A DNA stretch of 63,134 bases. Source: Bacilli bacterium (lineage in GTDB: Bacteria; Bacillota_I; Bacilli_A; ML615J-28; CAG-698). The notes below the pieces were generated by a model, which made no database searches, was not told where the DNA came from, and was given only the letters and a program-made list of their open reading frames with translations. Location of the stretch: NCBI GenBank assembly GCA_017617065.1, contig JAFZWP010000009.1, forward strand, positions 1 to 63,134, in the 5' to 3' direction. Of the stretch, positions 36,170 through 43,597 are shown in pieces. The position numbers were made by a program, and so were the translations under genes. Numbering within the stretch: position 1 is the first letter of the stretch; every line of letters starts with the position of its first letter.

Positions 36170-38470
36170 ATGAGAAAATTTCCTAAAGTTATGAAGCGAG
36201 TAGTTGCATTTACTTTATTTGTTACTTTATTTGCTTCATTAGTTGTTTTTGGCTTTTCTGTTAAAGCCGCAAATATTACCATTAAAGGGGTTGACATAAT
36301 TTATAGTAATCCTGGTGAAGATTGTTCTACCGAAATTACTATTTCATGGCATGCAAAAGCTAAGTTATCTACTTTAAGATACACTGTAAAGAGTGACCCT
36401 AATTATGTCTTTGCTACCGTAATTAATGCAAGTGGAGTGTATGATGAAACATCATTTTTCCATTATGATGTAGCGAAATTCTATAAATGTTCAGTAACTT
36501 TAAAGAATCTAGATCCAGATACTGAATATATTTATAGAATTACATGTGAAGATTATACATCTGAAGAATACACATTTAAGACAGCAGGTGCATCCGAATT
36601 TACATTTGCTTATATGAGCGATATTCATGCCATTCCATATGATAACCTAGAACTAGGCATGACTGCTGTGAAAAAACTTCAAACTGTTCAAACTTTAATC
36701 GATAAAGCTGAACAAGTTAATAACACAAAAATGTCATTTGTCATTACTACTGGAGATGAAACATGGAGAGGTAGTCAATATTCTAACTGGCTTGAATGGA
36801 GTAAGACAACTCTTACTACTGTTCGTAAAGATTATTTATGGTTATCATGCCCAGGAAACCATGAATACTATACACAAACAACAAATTCAGTTTGGAATTA
36901 TTATCCTGACAAATATTCTTCAAATCCAAGTGCAATTTACTCAGATCCTGAGTATTTCTATAATACATATTTCAATGCGGTAAAATCAGTTCCAAAGAAT
37001 GGGCCTGATGGTATTCCATCAAGTTATTATACTCTTTATAATAATATCTTATTCATCTGTATCGATAGTATGCAAGTAGGCGACTACGGAAAACTTAATG
37101 AAACAAGAGACTGGTTTGAAAGAGTAGTTCAAAAGAATGAAGGTAAATATCAATACATTATTGTTTACCAACATTATCCTTGGTATGACTTCGTAACTGG
37201 TGAAGATAAATATGCATATAGATGGAATGACTTATTTGATAAATATGGTGTTGATTTAGCTTTAAGTGGTCATATGCATGGCTATTTAAGAACAAAAACA
37301 TTATATAATGGTAAAGTTACAACTGAAGCTAAAAAAGGTACAGTTTACGTAGTTTCTCCACAAATTGGTGATAGACCAAAGGTTACTTCAGGAGATCAAA
37401 ACAAAGCATTAATTGCTTATCGTGAATCTACTAAGACTTGGACTGATTATTCAGCCATCTCTACAATCACTGTTAATAGTGATGGCTTAACTTATAAATT
37501 AATTGATGTAGATGGAAAAGTAAGAGATACATTCACAATTGAAGCAAGACGCGCTACATCAATTAGTGATAATCATAAAGCTAGTATTATTAATAGCTTA
37601 ACATTTTCAGGCACACCTGATTCAATCGTATGTGATTTCAAGAGTTCTTATAGTATTTTTGTTAAGAACATCAAAGTAGAAGCTGGTGGCAAGAGCGGTG
37701 AAGCTCATCCAGCAGAACAAAAAACTGGATTTGTAGCAGCGAGTGGTTTAGCAAATAATACTTTATATGATGCAAAAGTAACAGTTACATTTATCGATGA
37801 TACTACTTATACTAAAGAAGCTAGTGTAGTTACAAGTGAAACATTTGGCTTAATTGATAATCTGAGAGCTACTGCCACATCTTCTAAGATGCAAATCAAT
37901 TGGGATGTAAGCAATGCTAGCTTAGTTGATCAATATAAAGTATATGTAAATGGCGAGCTTCATGGTACAACACAAACTAATTCTTATGAAATCGATAAGA
38001 GTGCTGTAGAGTTTAGTACTAAGTATTCACTTGAAGCATATAAAGATAATAAATTATTATTCCGTAAAGATTTTTATTATGGCCTATATGGTGATGTAAA
38101 TCTAGATGGAGATATTGATGATAATGATGTTAAGAAATTAGTAGAATTAGTTTTAAGCGGTTATTCATTTAATAGCGGTGCTATTAAATTACTTGATAAT
38201 AACGATGATGGAATCGTTGATATCGGTGATGCTTTTAGAATTCTTGCTTACAAGAATAATAAAGTAGAACATATCGTTTATAATGAATATGAAGTAGTAT
38301 TTGTTAGCATCGACGGAACAATTCTAGGTAAAGAAAAAGTTCTTGAAGGAGCAAATGCTACAGCTCCAACTGCCCCAACAGTTTCAGGATATGAATTTGT
38401 TGGCTGGAGTGTATCATTTACTAATGTTAATTCTAATTTAATCGTTAGAGCTATATATGAGGCAAAATAG
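36170..38470 (+). CDS. Secreted metallophosphoesterase with FnIII, dockerin and InlB-type repeat
   Basis: 766 residues, exported by an N-terminal signal peptide (cut near VKAA). Residues 35-135 are an N-terminal beta-sandwich like that of purple acid phosphatases. Residues 140-420 are a calcineurin-type phosphoesterase with metal-ligand motifs YMSDIHA, TTGDE, CPGNHEYY, QHYPWYDF and LSGHMHGY. Residues about 560-635 look like a fibronectin III domain. Residues about 638-698 form a dockerin with two calcium loops, DVNLDGDIDDND and DNNDDGIVDIGD. Residues 704-766 resemble an InlB B-repeat/Flg_new domain (GYEFVGWSVS). The dockerin should bind a cohesin; the next gene encodes a lipoprotein with a cohesin-like domain. 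Substrate unknown; host phosphate esters are plausible. Confidence 0.9.
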   Translation: MRKFPKVMKRVVAFTLFVTLFASLVVFGFSVKAANITIKGVDIIYSNPGEDCSTEITISWHAKAKLSTLRYTVKSDPNYVFATVINASGVYDETSFFHYDVAKFYKCSVTLKNLDPDTEYIYRITCEDYTSEEYTFKTAGASEFTFAYMSDIHAIPYDNLELGMTAVKKLQTVQTLIDKAEQVNNTKMSFVITTGDETWRGSQYSNWLEWSKTTLTTVRKDYLWLSCPGNHEYYTQTTNSVWNYYPDKYSSNPSAIYSDPEYFYNTYFNAVKSVPKNGPDGIPSSYYTLYNNILFICIDSMQVGDYGKLNETRDWFERVVQKNEGKYQYIIVYQHYPWYDFVTGEDKYAYRWNDLFDKYGVDLALSGHMHGYLRTKTLYNGKVTTEAKKGTVYVVSPQIGDRPKVTSGDQNKALIAYRESTKTWTDYSAISTITVNSDGLTYKLIDVDGKVRDTFTIEARRATSISDNHKASIINSLTFSGTPDSIVCDFKSSYSIFVKNIKVEAGGKSGEAHPAEQKTGFVAASGLANNTLYDAKVTVTFIDDTTYTKEASVVTSETFGLIDNLRATATSSKMQINWDVSNASLVDQYKVYVNGELHGTTQTNSYEIDKSAVEFSTKYSLEAYKDNKLLFRKDFYYGLYGDVNLDGDIDDNDVKKLVELVLSGYSFNSGAIKLLDNNDDGIVDIGDAFRILAYKNNKVEHIVYNEYEVVFVSIDGTILGKEKVLEGANATAPTAPTVSGYEFVGWSVSFTNVNSNLIVRAIYEAK

Positions 38471-38480
38471 GAGGTAGAAG

Positions 38481-39251
38481 ATGAAACAAATTAAATTATT
38501 ATTAATCTTAGTTTTAGCTATCTTTAGTTTTGCTTTAGTAGCTTGTGGTGGTGAAAAAGAAGTTGATTGGGACAGTAAGACTATAAGTAATGTTACTCCT
38601 GTAAATGAAACTTTCTATGCTAATTATGAATATGATGAATTTGAATTATCAATGCTTAAGATTCATATTGAATATACTGATGGAACTAGTAGAGATATTA
38701 GTTTAACAGAAGATATGTTAGATGCAAAAGATTTACAAAAATTAACAAAAGCTGGTAAACCTCGTATTACTATTTATTATGAAGAATACGAATTACAAAT
38801 GACTGTTAAACTAATTGACTCAAGTAGATTGGATGAAAACCTTAATGCAGATGGAAAATATGCATGCGTAATTAAAGCAATTAGAAATCAAGAAACAGGT
38901 ATTATCAATTTCATTTTTGAAGGAAATGCAGAATATGATGTTGTGGCAATGAGCTTTGCATTCTCATATGATTCAAGCTTAATGCAACTAAGTGATGCAA
39001 TGGTAAACAGTGCTTTAACTGGTGTTGGTGATGTAAAACTAGAAGATGGCAAAATCTCATTTGCTTATAGCGAACAAACTACATCATTAGATGGCGAAAT
39101 TGTTTTATTTAGCGTACACTATACAGGTGATTATCGTAATTCAAAGTTATCTTTACTTGAAAGTTATAATAACGTAGTATATGAAGCAGACTTATCTACA
39201 TATACTACTCATCAAGTTGATAATGTTTTATATCACGTATCTGCAAAATAA
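38481..39251 (+). CDS. Lipoprotein with Ig-like and cohesin-like domains
   Basis: 256 residues with a lipoprotein signal ending LVACGG (lipid on the Cys). Residues about 30-118 form a bacterial Ig-like domain (HIEYTDGTSRDISLTEDML). Residues about 120-256 have the cohesin pattern: a beta-sandwich with VVAMSFAFSYDSSLMQL (matching the cohesin A..F.L.YDPS.L core), GDVKLEDGKISFAYSEQT and LDGEIVLFSVHYTG (matching dG.latl.F.v). RBS AGGAGG lies 8 bases upstream, 10 bases after the dockerin-bearing phosphoesterase. The simplest reading is that this protein tethers the phosphoesterase to the cell surface. The cohesin call is by eye and needs a profile search. Confidence 0.75.
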   Translation: MKQIKLLLILVLAIFSFALVACGGEKEVDWDSKTISNVTPVNETFYANYEYDEFELSMLKIHIEYTDGTSRDISLTEDMLDAKDLQKLTKAGKPRITIYYEEYELQMTVKLIDSSRLDENLNADGKYACVIKAIRNQETGIINFIFEGNAEYDVVAMSFAFSYDSSLMQLSDAMVNSALTGVGDVKLEDGKISFAYSEQTTSLDGEIVLFSVHYTGDYRNSKLSLLESYNNVVYEADLSTYTTHQVDNVLYHVSAK

Positions 39252-39282
39252 AAAATTATTATAAACTTTAGATTAGAATAGA

Positions 39283-39326
39283 CTCCATATCAACGATTTT
39301 TGATTGTAGATGTGGAGTCTTTTTTA
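39283..39326 (+). terminator. Terminator hairpin, copy C of the repeated element
   Basis: Stem GACTCCATATC with GATGTGGAGTC, inner ACGAT/ATTGT, then T6. It shares ATATCAACGATT with copies A and B, and it again lies between a core operon and an accessory gene. Confidence 0.75.
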
Positions 39327-39337
39327 CTAGCAATGTA

Positions 39338-39366
39338 TTGACAACGGCAACACAATGTGTTGCAAT
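39338..39366 (+). promoter_or_regulatory. Promoter and palindromic operator of the antitoxin gene
   Basis: TTGACA (39338-39343) is followed, in the spacer, by a perfect palindrome GCAACACA-A-TGTGTTGC (39347-39363). The -10 is less clear (TGCAAT at 39361, 17 bases on). A DinJ/RelB-type antitoxin commonly represses its own promoter at such a site. Confidence 0.65.
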
Positions 39367-39392
39367 GGATATGTATAAAGGAGGAAATAAAA

Positions 39393-39683
39393 ATGGCTAA
39401 TATTAATGTAAGAATTGATAGTAACATAAAAGAAAACGCTGAAGCTGTATTTGCAAGTCTGGGTATAACACCAACAGCAGCTATTAGTTTGTTTTATAAT
39501 CAAGTCATAAGAACTAACAGCATTCCTTTTGAACTTAAAGCGGATATTCCAAATGAAAAGACTCTTTCTGCGATTGATGAAGTTGAAGAAATGGAAAAAA
39601 ATAAAGAAAAATACAAAGGCTATAAAAATATAGATGGTTTATTAGATGATATCACTCCGATTTGCTCAAGTAATAATAAATGA
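39393..39683 (+). CDS. RelB/DinJ-family antitoxin, orphan
   Basis: 96 residues with the DinJ ribbon-helix-helix N-terminus (NINVRIDSNIKENAEAVF, LGITPTAAISLFYNQVI). The C-terminal part, which would wrap the toxin, is present (NEKTLSAIDEVEEMEKNK). No RelE/YafQ-type toxin reading frame follows: the 130 bases to the next gene contain only a hairpin. The ATG at 39393 follows AAAGGAGG. It is therefore an orphan antitoxin or one whose toxin has been lost. An operator palindrome sits in its promoter. Confidence 0.88.
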   Translation: MANINVRIDSNIKENAEAVFASLGITPTAAISLFYNQVIRTNSIPFELKADIPNEKTLSAIDEVEEMEKNKEKYKGYKNIDGLLDDITPICSSNNK

Positions 39684-39694
39684 TAATGCATACT

Positions 39695-39739
39695 AAAAAA
39701 GAGCTGTTAAGAAATAATGATTTTCTAGCGGCTCTTTTA
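39695..39739 (+). terminator. Terminator of antitoxin gene
   Basis: Stem AAAAGAGC (39697-39704) with GCTCTTTT (39731-39738); long, partly structured loop. Confidence 0.55.
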
Positions 39740-39798
39740 TAATCACTCGAATTAGGTATTCACTTTAGGAAACTCTTTTCTAATTTAGAACTTTTTTA

Positions 39799-39804
39799 TA
39801 TAAT
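39799..39804 (+). promoter_or_regulatory. -10 box of the radical SAM operon
   Basis: TATAAT ends 9 bases before the ATG at 39814 with no ribosome site between, so the transcript should start within two or three bases of the start codon (leaderless). Confidence 0.5.
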
Positions 39805-39813
39805 GTATATAGT

Positions 39814-40677
39814 ATGAATAGAGTTTTAATGATTTATTTTAGTGGTACATATAACACTAAAATATTAGTAGATTTAACAAGCACTATATTTAATAATAAA
39901 GGATACGTTGTAAAAGCCGTTGATGTAACTAAAGGGAAAGTAGAAGATGTAAGCGACTTTGATATTTTAGTTATCGCTTATCCGATTTATGCATTTAATG
40001 CTCCATATCCAATTATTGATTATGTGAAGAGGTTAAATAAAGTTAGTAAGGATATTAAGTGTTTAATACTTAAAGATTCAGGTGAATATTTATCATTAAA
40101 TAATGCTTCAAGTTTACAACTTGCAAGCATATTAAATAAGAAAAATATTAAAGTATTTAGTGAATATCATTATTTAATGCCATATTCATTTGTATTTAGA
40201 CATACAGATTATATGGCTTATAAAATGTTATCTATCATTAAAGAGAGACTACCATTAGATATTGATGATTTTTTAAATGGTAATCATCATTATCTTAAAA
40301 GGTTTATCTTTGATAGGCCTTTTAGTTTTATCTTTAGAGTACAGCGTTTAGGTGGTAAGATAAACGGTAAACATTATAGAATAGATTATAATAAATGTAT
40401 TAAATGTAATAAGTGCCTAAATAACTGTCCAGCTAATAATATTAAACTAATAGATGATAAATATATATTTGGTAATAAGTGTTTAATGTGTCAGCGTTGT
40501 AGCGTTAATTGCCCAAAGCAAGCAATTAGCGTTGGTTTCTTTAAAAAATGGGCAATTGGGCCATCTTATTCATTTAGTGAAGTTACTACTTATCAAAAAG
40601 AAGTAAAACCTAAATACTGTGCTAGAAGTTATAAAAGATATTTTGAGGAAAGTGAAAAGAGGATAAATCATGAGTAA
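39814..40677 (+). CDS. EFR1-type flavodoxin/ferredoxin protein
   Basis: 287-residue electron-transfer protein. Residues 1-150 are flavodoxin-like (MIYFSGTYNTK, DILVIAYPIYAFNAPYPI). Residues 190-235 contain two 4Fe-4S motifs, CIKCNKCLNNCP and CLMCQRCSVNCP. This architecture is the EFR1 family. It opens an operon with a second flavodoxin-like protein (8-base overlap) and a radical SAM enzyme, so it likely supplies low-potential electrons for reductive cleavage of S-adenosylmethionine (inference). The transcript may be leaderless. Confidence 0.88.
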   Translation: MNRVLMIYFSGTYNTKILVDLTSTIFNNKGYVVKAVDVTKGKVEDVSDFDILVIAYPIYAFNAPYPIIDYVKRLNKVSKDIKCLILKDSGEYLSLNNASSLQLASILNKKNIKVFSEYHYLMPYSFVFRHTDYMAYKMLSIIKERLPLDIDDFLNGNHHYLKRFIFDRPFSFIFRVQRLGGKINGKHYRIDYNKCIKCNKCLNNCPANNIKLIDDKYIFGNKCLMCQRCSVNCPKQAISVGFFKKWAIGPSYSFSEVTTYQKEVKPKYCARSYKRYFEESEKRINHE

Positions 40678-41116
40678 ATTATTTATTTATTATTCAAATA
40701 CTGGTAATGGTGATTTGGTAGCTAATAGATTAGAAGAATTAGGATATGATGTAAGGAAAGTAATTCCTAAAAAAGATTTACCTAAATCTTTCTTTTTTAA
40801 AGTAATGACTGGTGGCTTCTTAGCTGGCATTAATGCGAAAGCAAAACTAGTTAATTTTGATGCAAACATTGATGGCTGCGAAAAAATAGTAATTGGATCG
40901 CCAGTTTGGAATGGTAGATTATCTAGTCCAATAAATAAAGTATTAACACTACTCGACCTAAAAGATAAAAAAGTAACATTTGTTTTATATGCCGGTAGTG
41001 GGGAAGCAAAACATGCTCCTAAACAAATACAAAAGATAGTAAGTGATGCTAATATTATATTTTTAAAAGAACCTAAGAAATATAGTGAAGAAATTAAAAA
41101 ATTAGAGGATATTTAG
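40670..41116 (+). CDS. Flavodoxin-like protein
   Basis: 148 residues with an FMN-binding phosphate loop YYSNTGNGDLVAN at the N-terminus and a central IVIGSPVWNGRLSSPI motif that is typical of flavodoxin/NAD(P)H-dehydrogenase-like folds. It overlaps the EFR1 gene by 8 bases, and its stop is followed at once by the ATG of the radical SAM gene. It probably acts as an electron shuttle between EFR1 and the radical SAM enzyme. Confidence 0.83.
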   Translation: MSKLFIYYSNTGNGDLVANRLEELGYDVRKVIPKKDLPKSFFFKVMTGGFLAGINAKAKLVNFDANIDGCEKIVIGSPVWNGRLSSPINKVLTLLDLKDKKVTFVLYAGSGEAKHAPKQIQKIVSDANIIFLKEPKKYSEEIKKLEDI

Positions 41117-42484
41117 ATGTATAAAAAAGTAAAAGATTATATTGGGACTATTGATGGGATTAGCCATACAACCTTTGATCCTCATGGACCAGGAGTTGTT
41201 AGGATTCATTTAGTGCCACCTGAAAAGATTAAATTAGGTCTAGCTTGGACTATTATTTTAAATGGTCAAGATGTAATACCAATTTCCTTTGGCTGGGCAG
41301 TATTACTTCGTGAATTTATAAATGCGGTAAACAGGCGAAGTGGTGTAGCATTAGAAGATGAAGAAATTGCTAAGGTTATTGATGAAGCAATTGAAGCAGC
41401 TAGCAAAGTATTTGATAAGACTAATAAAAAGACACTTCGTGCTGATTTAAAACAAATCGTAGATACATTAGTTAAGATAGCTAGAAAACAAAAGATATCA
41501 GAAGTTATTGAATATGCGCCATTATCAAAATATGCTAAATATATGGCTGCTCCTCATAGAATGGATTTAATGATTTCAGCTATGAATAAAAATGGGGCAT
41601 GGCATTGTAATCAAAAATGCCTTAATTGTTATGCCGCAGGACAAGCTTTAGCTAACGTTGACGAACTTGATACTGATAGTTGGAAACAAATTATTGATAA
41701 ATGCAAGAGCGCTATGATTCCTCAACTTACTTTTACTGGTGGAGAACCAACATTAAGAAGCGATTTAGTTGAACTTGTGGATTATTCACAGTGGTTTGTA
41801 ACTCGCCTTAATACTAATGGCCAGTTATTAACAGAAGAGTTATGTGGCAAGTTATATGAAGCAAGTCTTGATAGTGTTCAAGTAACATTTTATTCAAGCA
41901 ATAAAGATATTCATAATTTACTTGTTGGGGCAAATGGCTTTGATAAAACAGTAGAAGGAATTAAAAATGCAATTAATGCTAAACTAAATGTAAGCATTAA
42001 TACGCCTTTATGTGAATTAAATAAAGATTATCTAGCTACTGTTAAGTTTGCTCACGAAGAGTTAGGTGTAAATTATTTTACATGTTCAGGTTTAATTTTA
42101 ACTGGTAATGCCACAAACGCTAATTCTAGATTATCTAAAGCAGAAATTTTAAAAGAATTAAAAGAAGCTAAGGCTTATTTAGATCAAAATGATTGCGAAT
42201 TATCATTTACATCTCCTGGCTGGATTGATAGTGATATTTTAAGAAAAATGAAGATGCTGGTACCTGCTTGTGGAGCATGTTCATCTAATATGGCAATTAC
42301 ACCAGCTGGAATGGTTGTTCCTTGCCAAAGCTGGCTATCTAGTGATGTCCTTGGCAATATGTTAGAAGATGATTGGAAAAAGATTTGGTCCTCTAAAAGA
42401 TGTAAGCAACTAAGGCGCCAAAATGCTAATGCCAATGATTTGTGTCCATTAAGTGGAAAAATAGAAGGTGAAGATAATGAATAA
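41117..42484 (+). CDS. Radical SAM enzyme with SPASM-like C-terminus, candidate protein/peptide modifier
   Basis: 455 residues. The N-terminal 150 residues are a helical/winged domain (VIPISFGWAVLLREFINAV) that might be a RiPP-recognition-like element (inference). The radical SAM core has the cluster motif CNQKCLNCY (Cys164, Cys168, Cys171), the GGEP motif LTFTGGEPTLRSDL, and SVQVTFYSS. The C-terminus has extra cysteines (PACGACSSN, VVPCQSW, KRCKQL, DLCPL) in SPASM/twitch style, suggesting auxiliary iron-sulfur clusters. It overlaps the next gene, a membrane protein with a (Cys-Ala)5 tail, by 8 bases. It probably modifies cysteines of that tail; a sactipeptide-like or thioether reaction is possible but unproven. 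Confidence 0.85.
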   Translation: MYKKVKDYIGTIDGISHTTFDPHGPGVVRIHLVPPEKIKLGLAWTIILNGQDVIPISFGWAVLLREFINAVNRRSGVALEDEEIAKVIDEAIEAASKVFDKTNKKTLRADLKQIVDTLVKIARKQKISEVIEYAPLSKYAKYMAAPHRMDLMISAMNKNGAWHCNQKCLNCYAAGQALANVDELDTDSWKQIIDKCKSAMIPQLTFTGGEPTLRSDLVELVDYSQWFVTRLNTNGQLLTEELCGKLYEASLDSVQVTFYSSNKDIHNLLVGANGFDKTVEGIKNAINAKLNVSINTPLCELNKDYLATVKFAHEELGVNYFTCSGLILTGNATNANSRLSKAEILKELKEAKAYLDQNDCELSFTSPGWIDSDILRKMKMLVPACGACSSNMAITPAGMVVPCQSWLSSDVLGNMLEDDWKKIWSSKRCKQLRRQNANANDLCPLSGKIEGEDNE

Positions 42485-43511
42485 GATTAAAAAAGTATTT
42501 ATATTTATCTTATTAGCATTTAGTTTTATCTTTATTGCTTCATTTAATAAAGCAAGTGCCTATGGTGATTTAGATTATATTGAATTATATGAAATCAAAG
42601 TTACACCTAAAGCTGAAGATGGTAGCCTAGATATTGAATTCCATATTATATGGGAAGTATTAGATAGCACTTCAGATGGTCCACTAGAGTGGATTAAAAT
42701 AGGTATACCTAATTATCATGCGAAAGATATAATTGCTCTAAGTAGTGGTATTAGAAAGATTAAATATTATGCGGATGGAGGCTCTTACATTCGTATTGAT
42801 TTTAAAGAAAGTCATTACGAAGGGGAAAAGATTGATATCAAATTTAAATATAATCAATCATACATGTATCATTTAAATGAAGAATATGTAGTTTATGATT
42901 ATAATCCTGGTTGGTTTGATGATATTAAAGTTGGTACTTGTAACTTATATTGGTCAATGGATGGCGTAGACCAAATAGCTGATGGAATAGTAAGTGGGGT
43001 TACATTTAGCGAAGAAGATGGTTATTATAAATTATCAAGAGAACTAGGTTATGGGGAAACTATTAAAATGCGACTTCGTTATCAAAATAATTATTTCTCT
43101 AATCTTGATCCTAAAAAAGAATATACAGATAAATATACTAAACCAATTACAATTCTATTAACAATTGCTGCTATTGCTACACTCATAGCTTTATGTATAG
43201 GTTTATATTATTATCAAAAGAGTAAACAAGATCCATACATGAATGAAAGAGGCTTTTGTACAGGTTATTATCATTGGTATTTGTTTAACCGACCTCATCG
43301 TTATTATGGAAAGACAGTTAATAGTAAAGGAGCAAGAATTGTAAATCCGGCATCAACATCTGGTGGCCATGGTGGATTTAGCGGTGGCGGCGGATGTGCT
43401 TGTGCATGCGCGTGTGCTTGTGCCGGAGGTGGCAGAGCTGGTTGCTCTAAAAAAGATTTCTATAATACTAATTTAAAATCGGAAATAGTATTAAAAGAAC
43501 TAGATAAATAA
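42477..43511 (+). CDS. Membrane-anchored protein with (Cys-Ala)5 tail, candidate radical SAM substrate
   Basis: 344 residues. Signal peptide at 1-27 (cut near ASAYG), an extracellular DUF2207-like beta domain (30-220), one membrane helix (ITILLTIAAIATLIALCIGL), then a C-terminal tail of about 100 residues predicted to face the cytoplasm. The tail contains a glycine-rich run GGHGGFSGGGG, five consecutive Cys-Ala pairs (43395-43424), GGGRAGCS with a sixth cysteine, and a charged end KKDFYNTN. The Ala codons are GCT, GCA, GCG, GCT, GCC, so the repeat is kept at protein level. The ATG at 42477 is chosen (AAGGTG 6 bases upstream). Translationally coupled to the radical SAM gene. Function of the modified tail unknown. 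Confidence 0.82.
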   Translation: MNKIKKVFIFILLAFSFIFIASFNKASAYGDLDYIELYEIKVTPKAEDGSLDIEFHIIWEVLDSTSDGPLEWIKIGIPNYHAKDIIALSSGIRKIKYYADGGSYIRIDFKESHYEGEKIDIKFKYNQSYMYHLNEEYVVYDYNPGWFDDIKVGTCNLYWSMDGVDQIADGIVSGVTFSEEDGYYKLSRELGYGETIKMRLRYQNNYFSNLDPKKEYTDKYTKPITILLTIAAIATLIALCIGLYYYQKSKQDPYMNERGFCTGYYHWYLFNRPHRYYGKTVNSKGARIVNPASTSGGHGGFSGGGGCACACACACAGGGRAGCSKKDFYNTNLKSEIVLKELDK

Positions 43512-43516
43512 TTAAT

Positions 43517-43547
43517 AGTGACTTTCAAAATGAAAGTCACTTTTTTT
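43517..43547 (+). terminator. Terminator of radical SAM operon
   Basis: Stem AGTGACTTTCA (43517-43527) and TGAAAGTCACT (43531-43541), then T7. Confidence 0.85.
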
Positions 43548-43597
43548 AAGAAAAAAGCATATCCTACTGCTAAATATATATTAGGAGGTTTAAAAAA

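Noticed and set aside
43395..43424. Cys-Ala repeat as a simple-sequence DNA repeat
   Set aside because: Synonymous codons vary between units, so it is not a uniform microsatellite.
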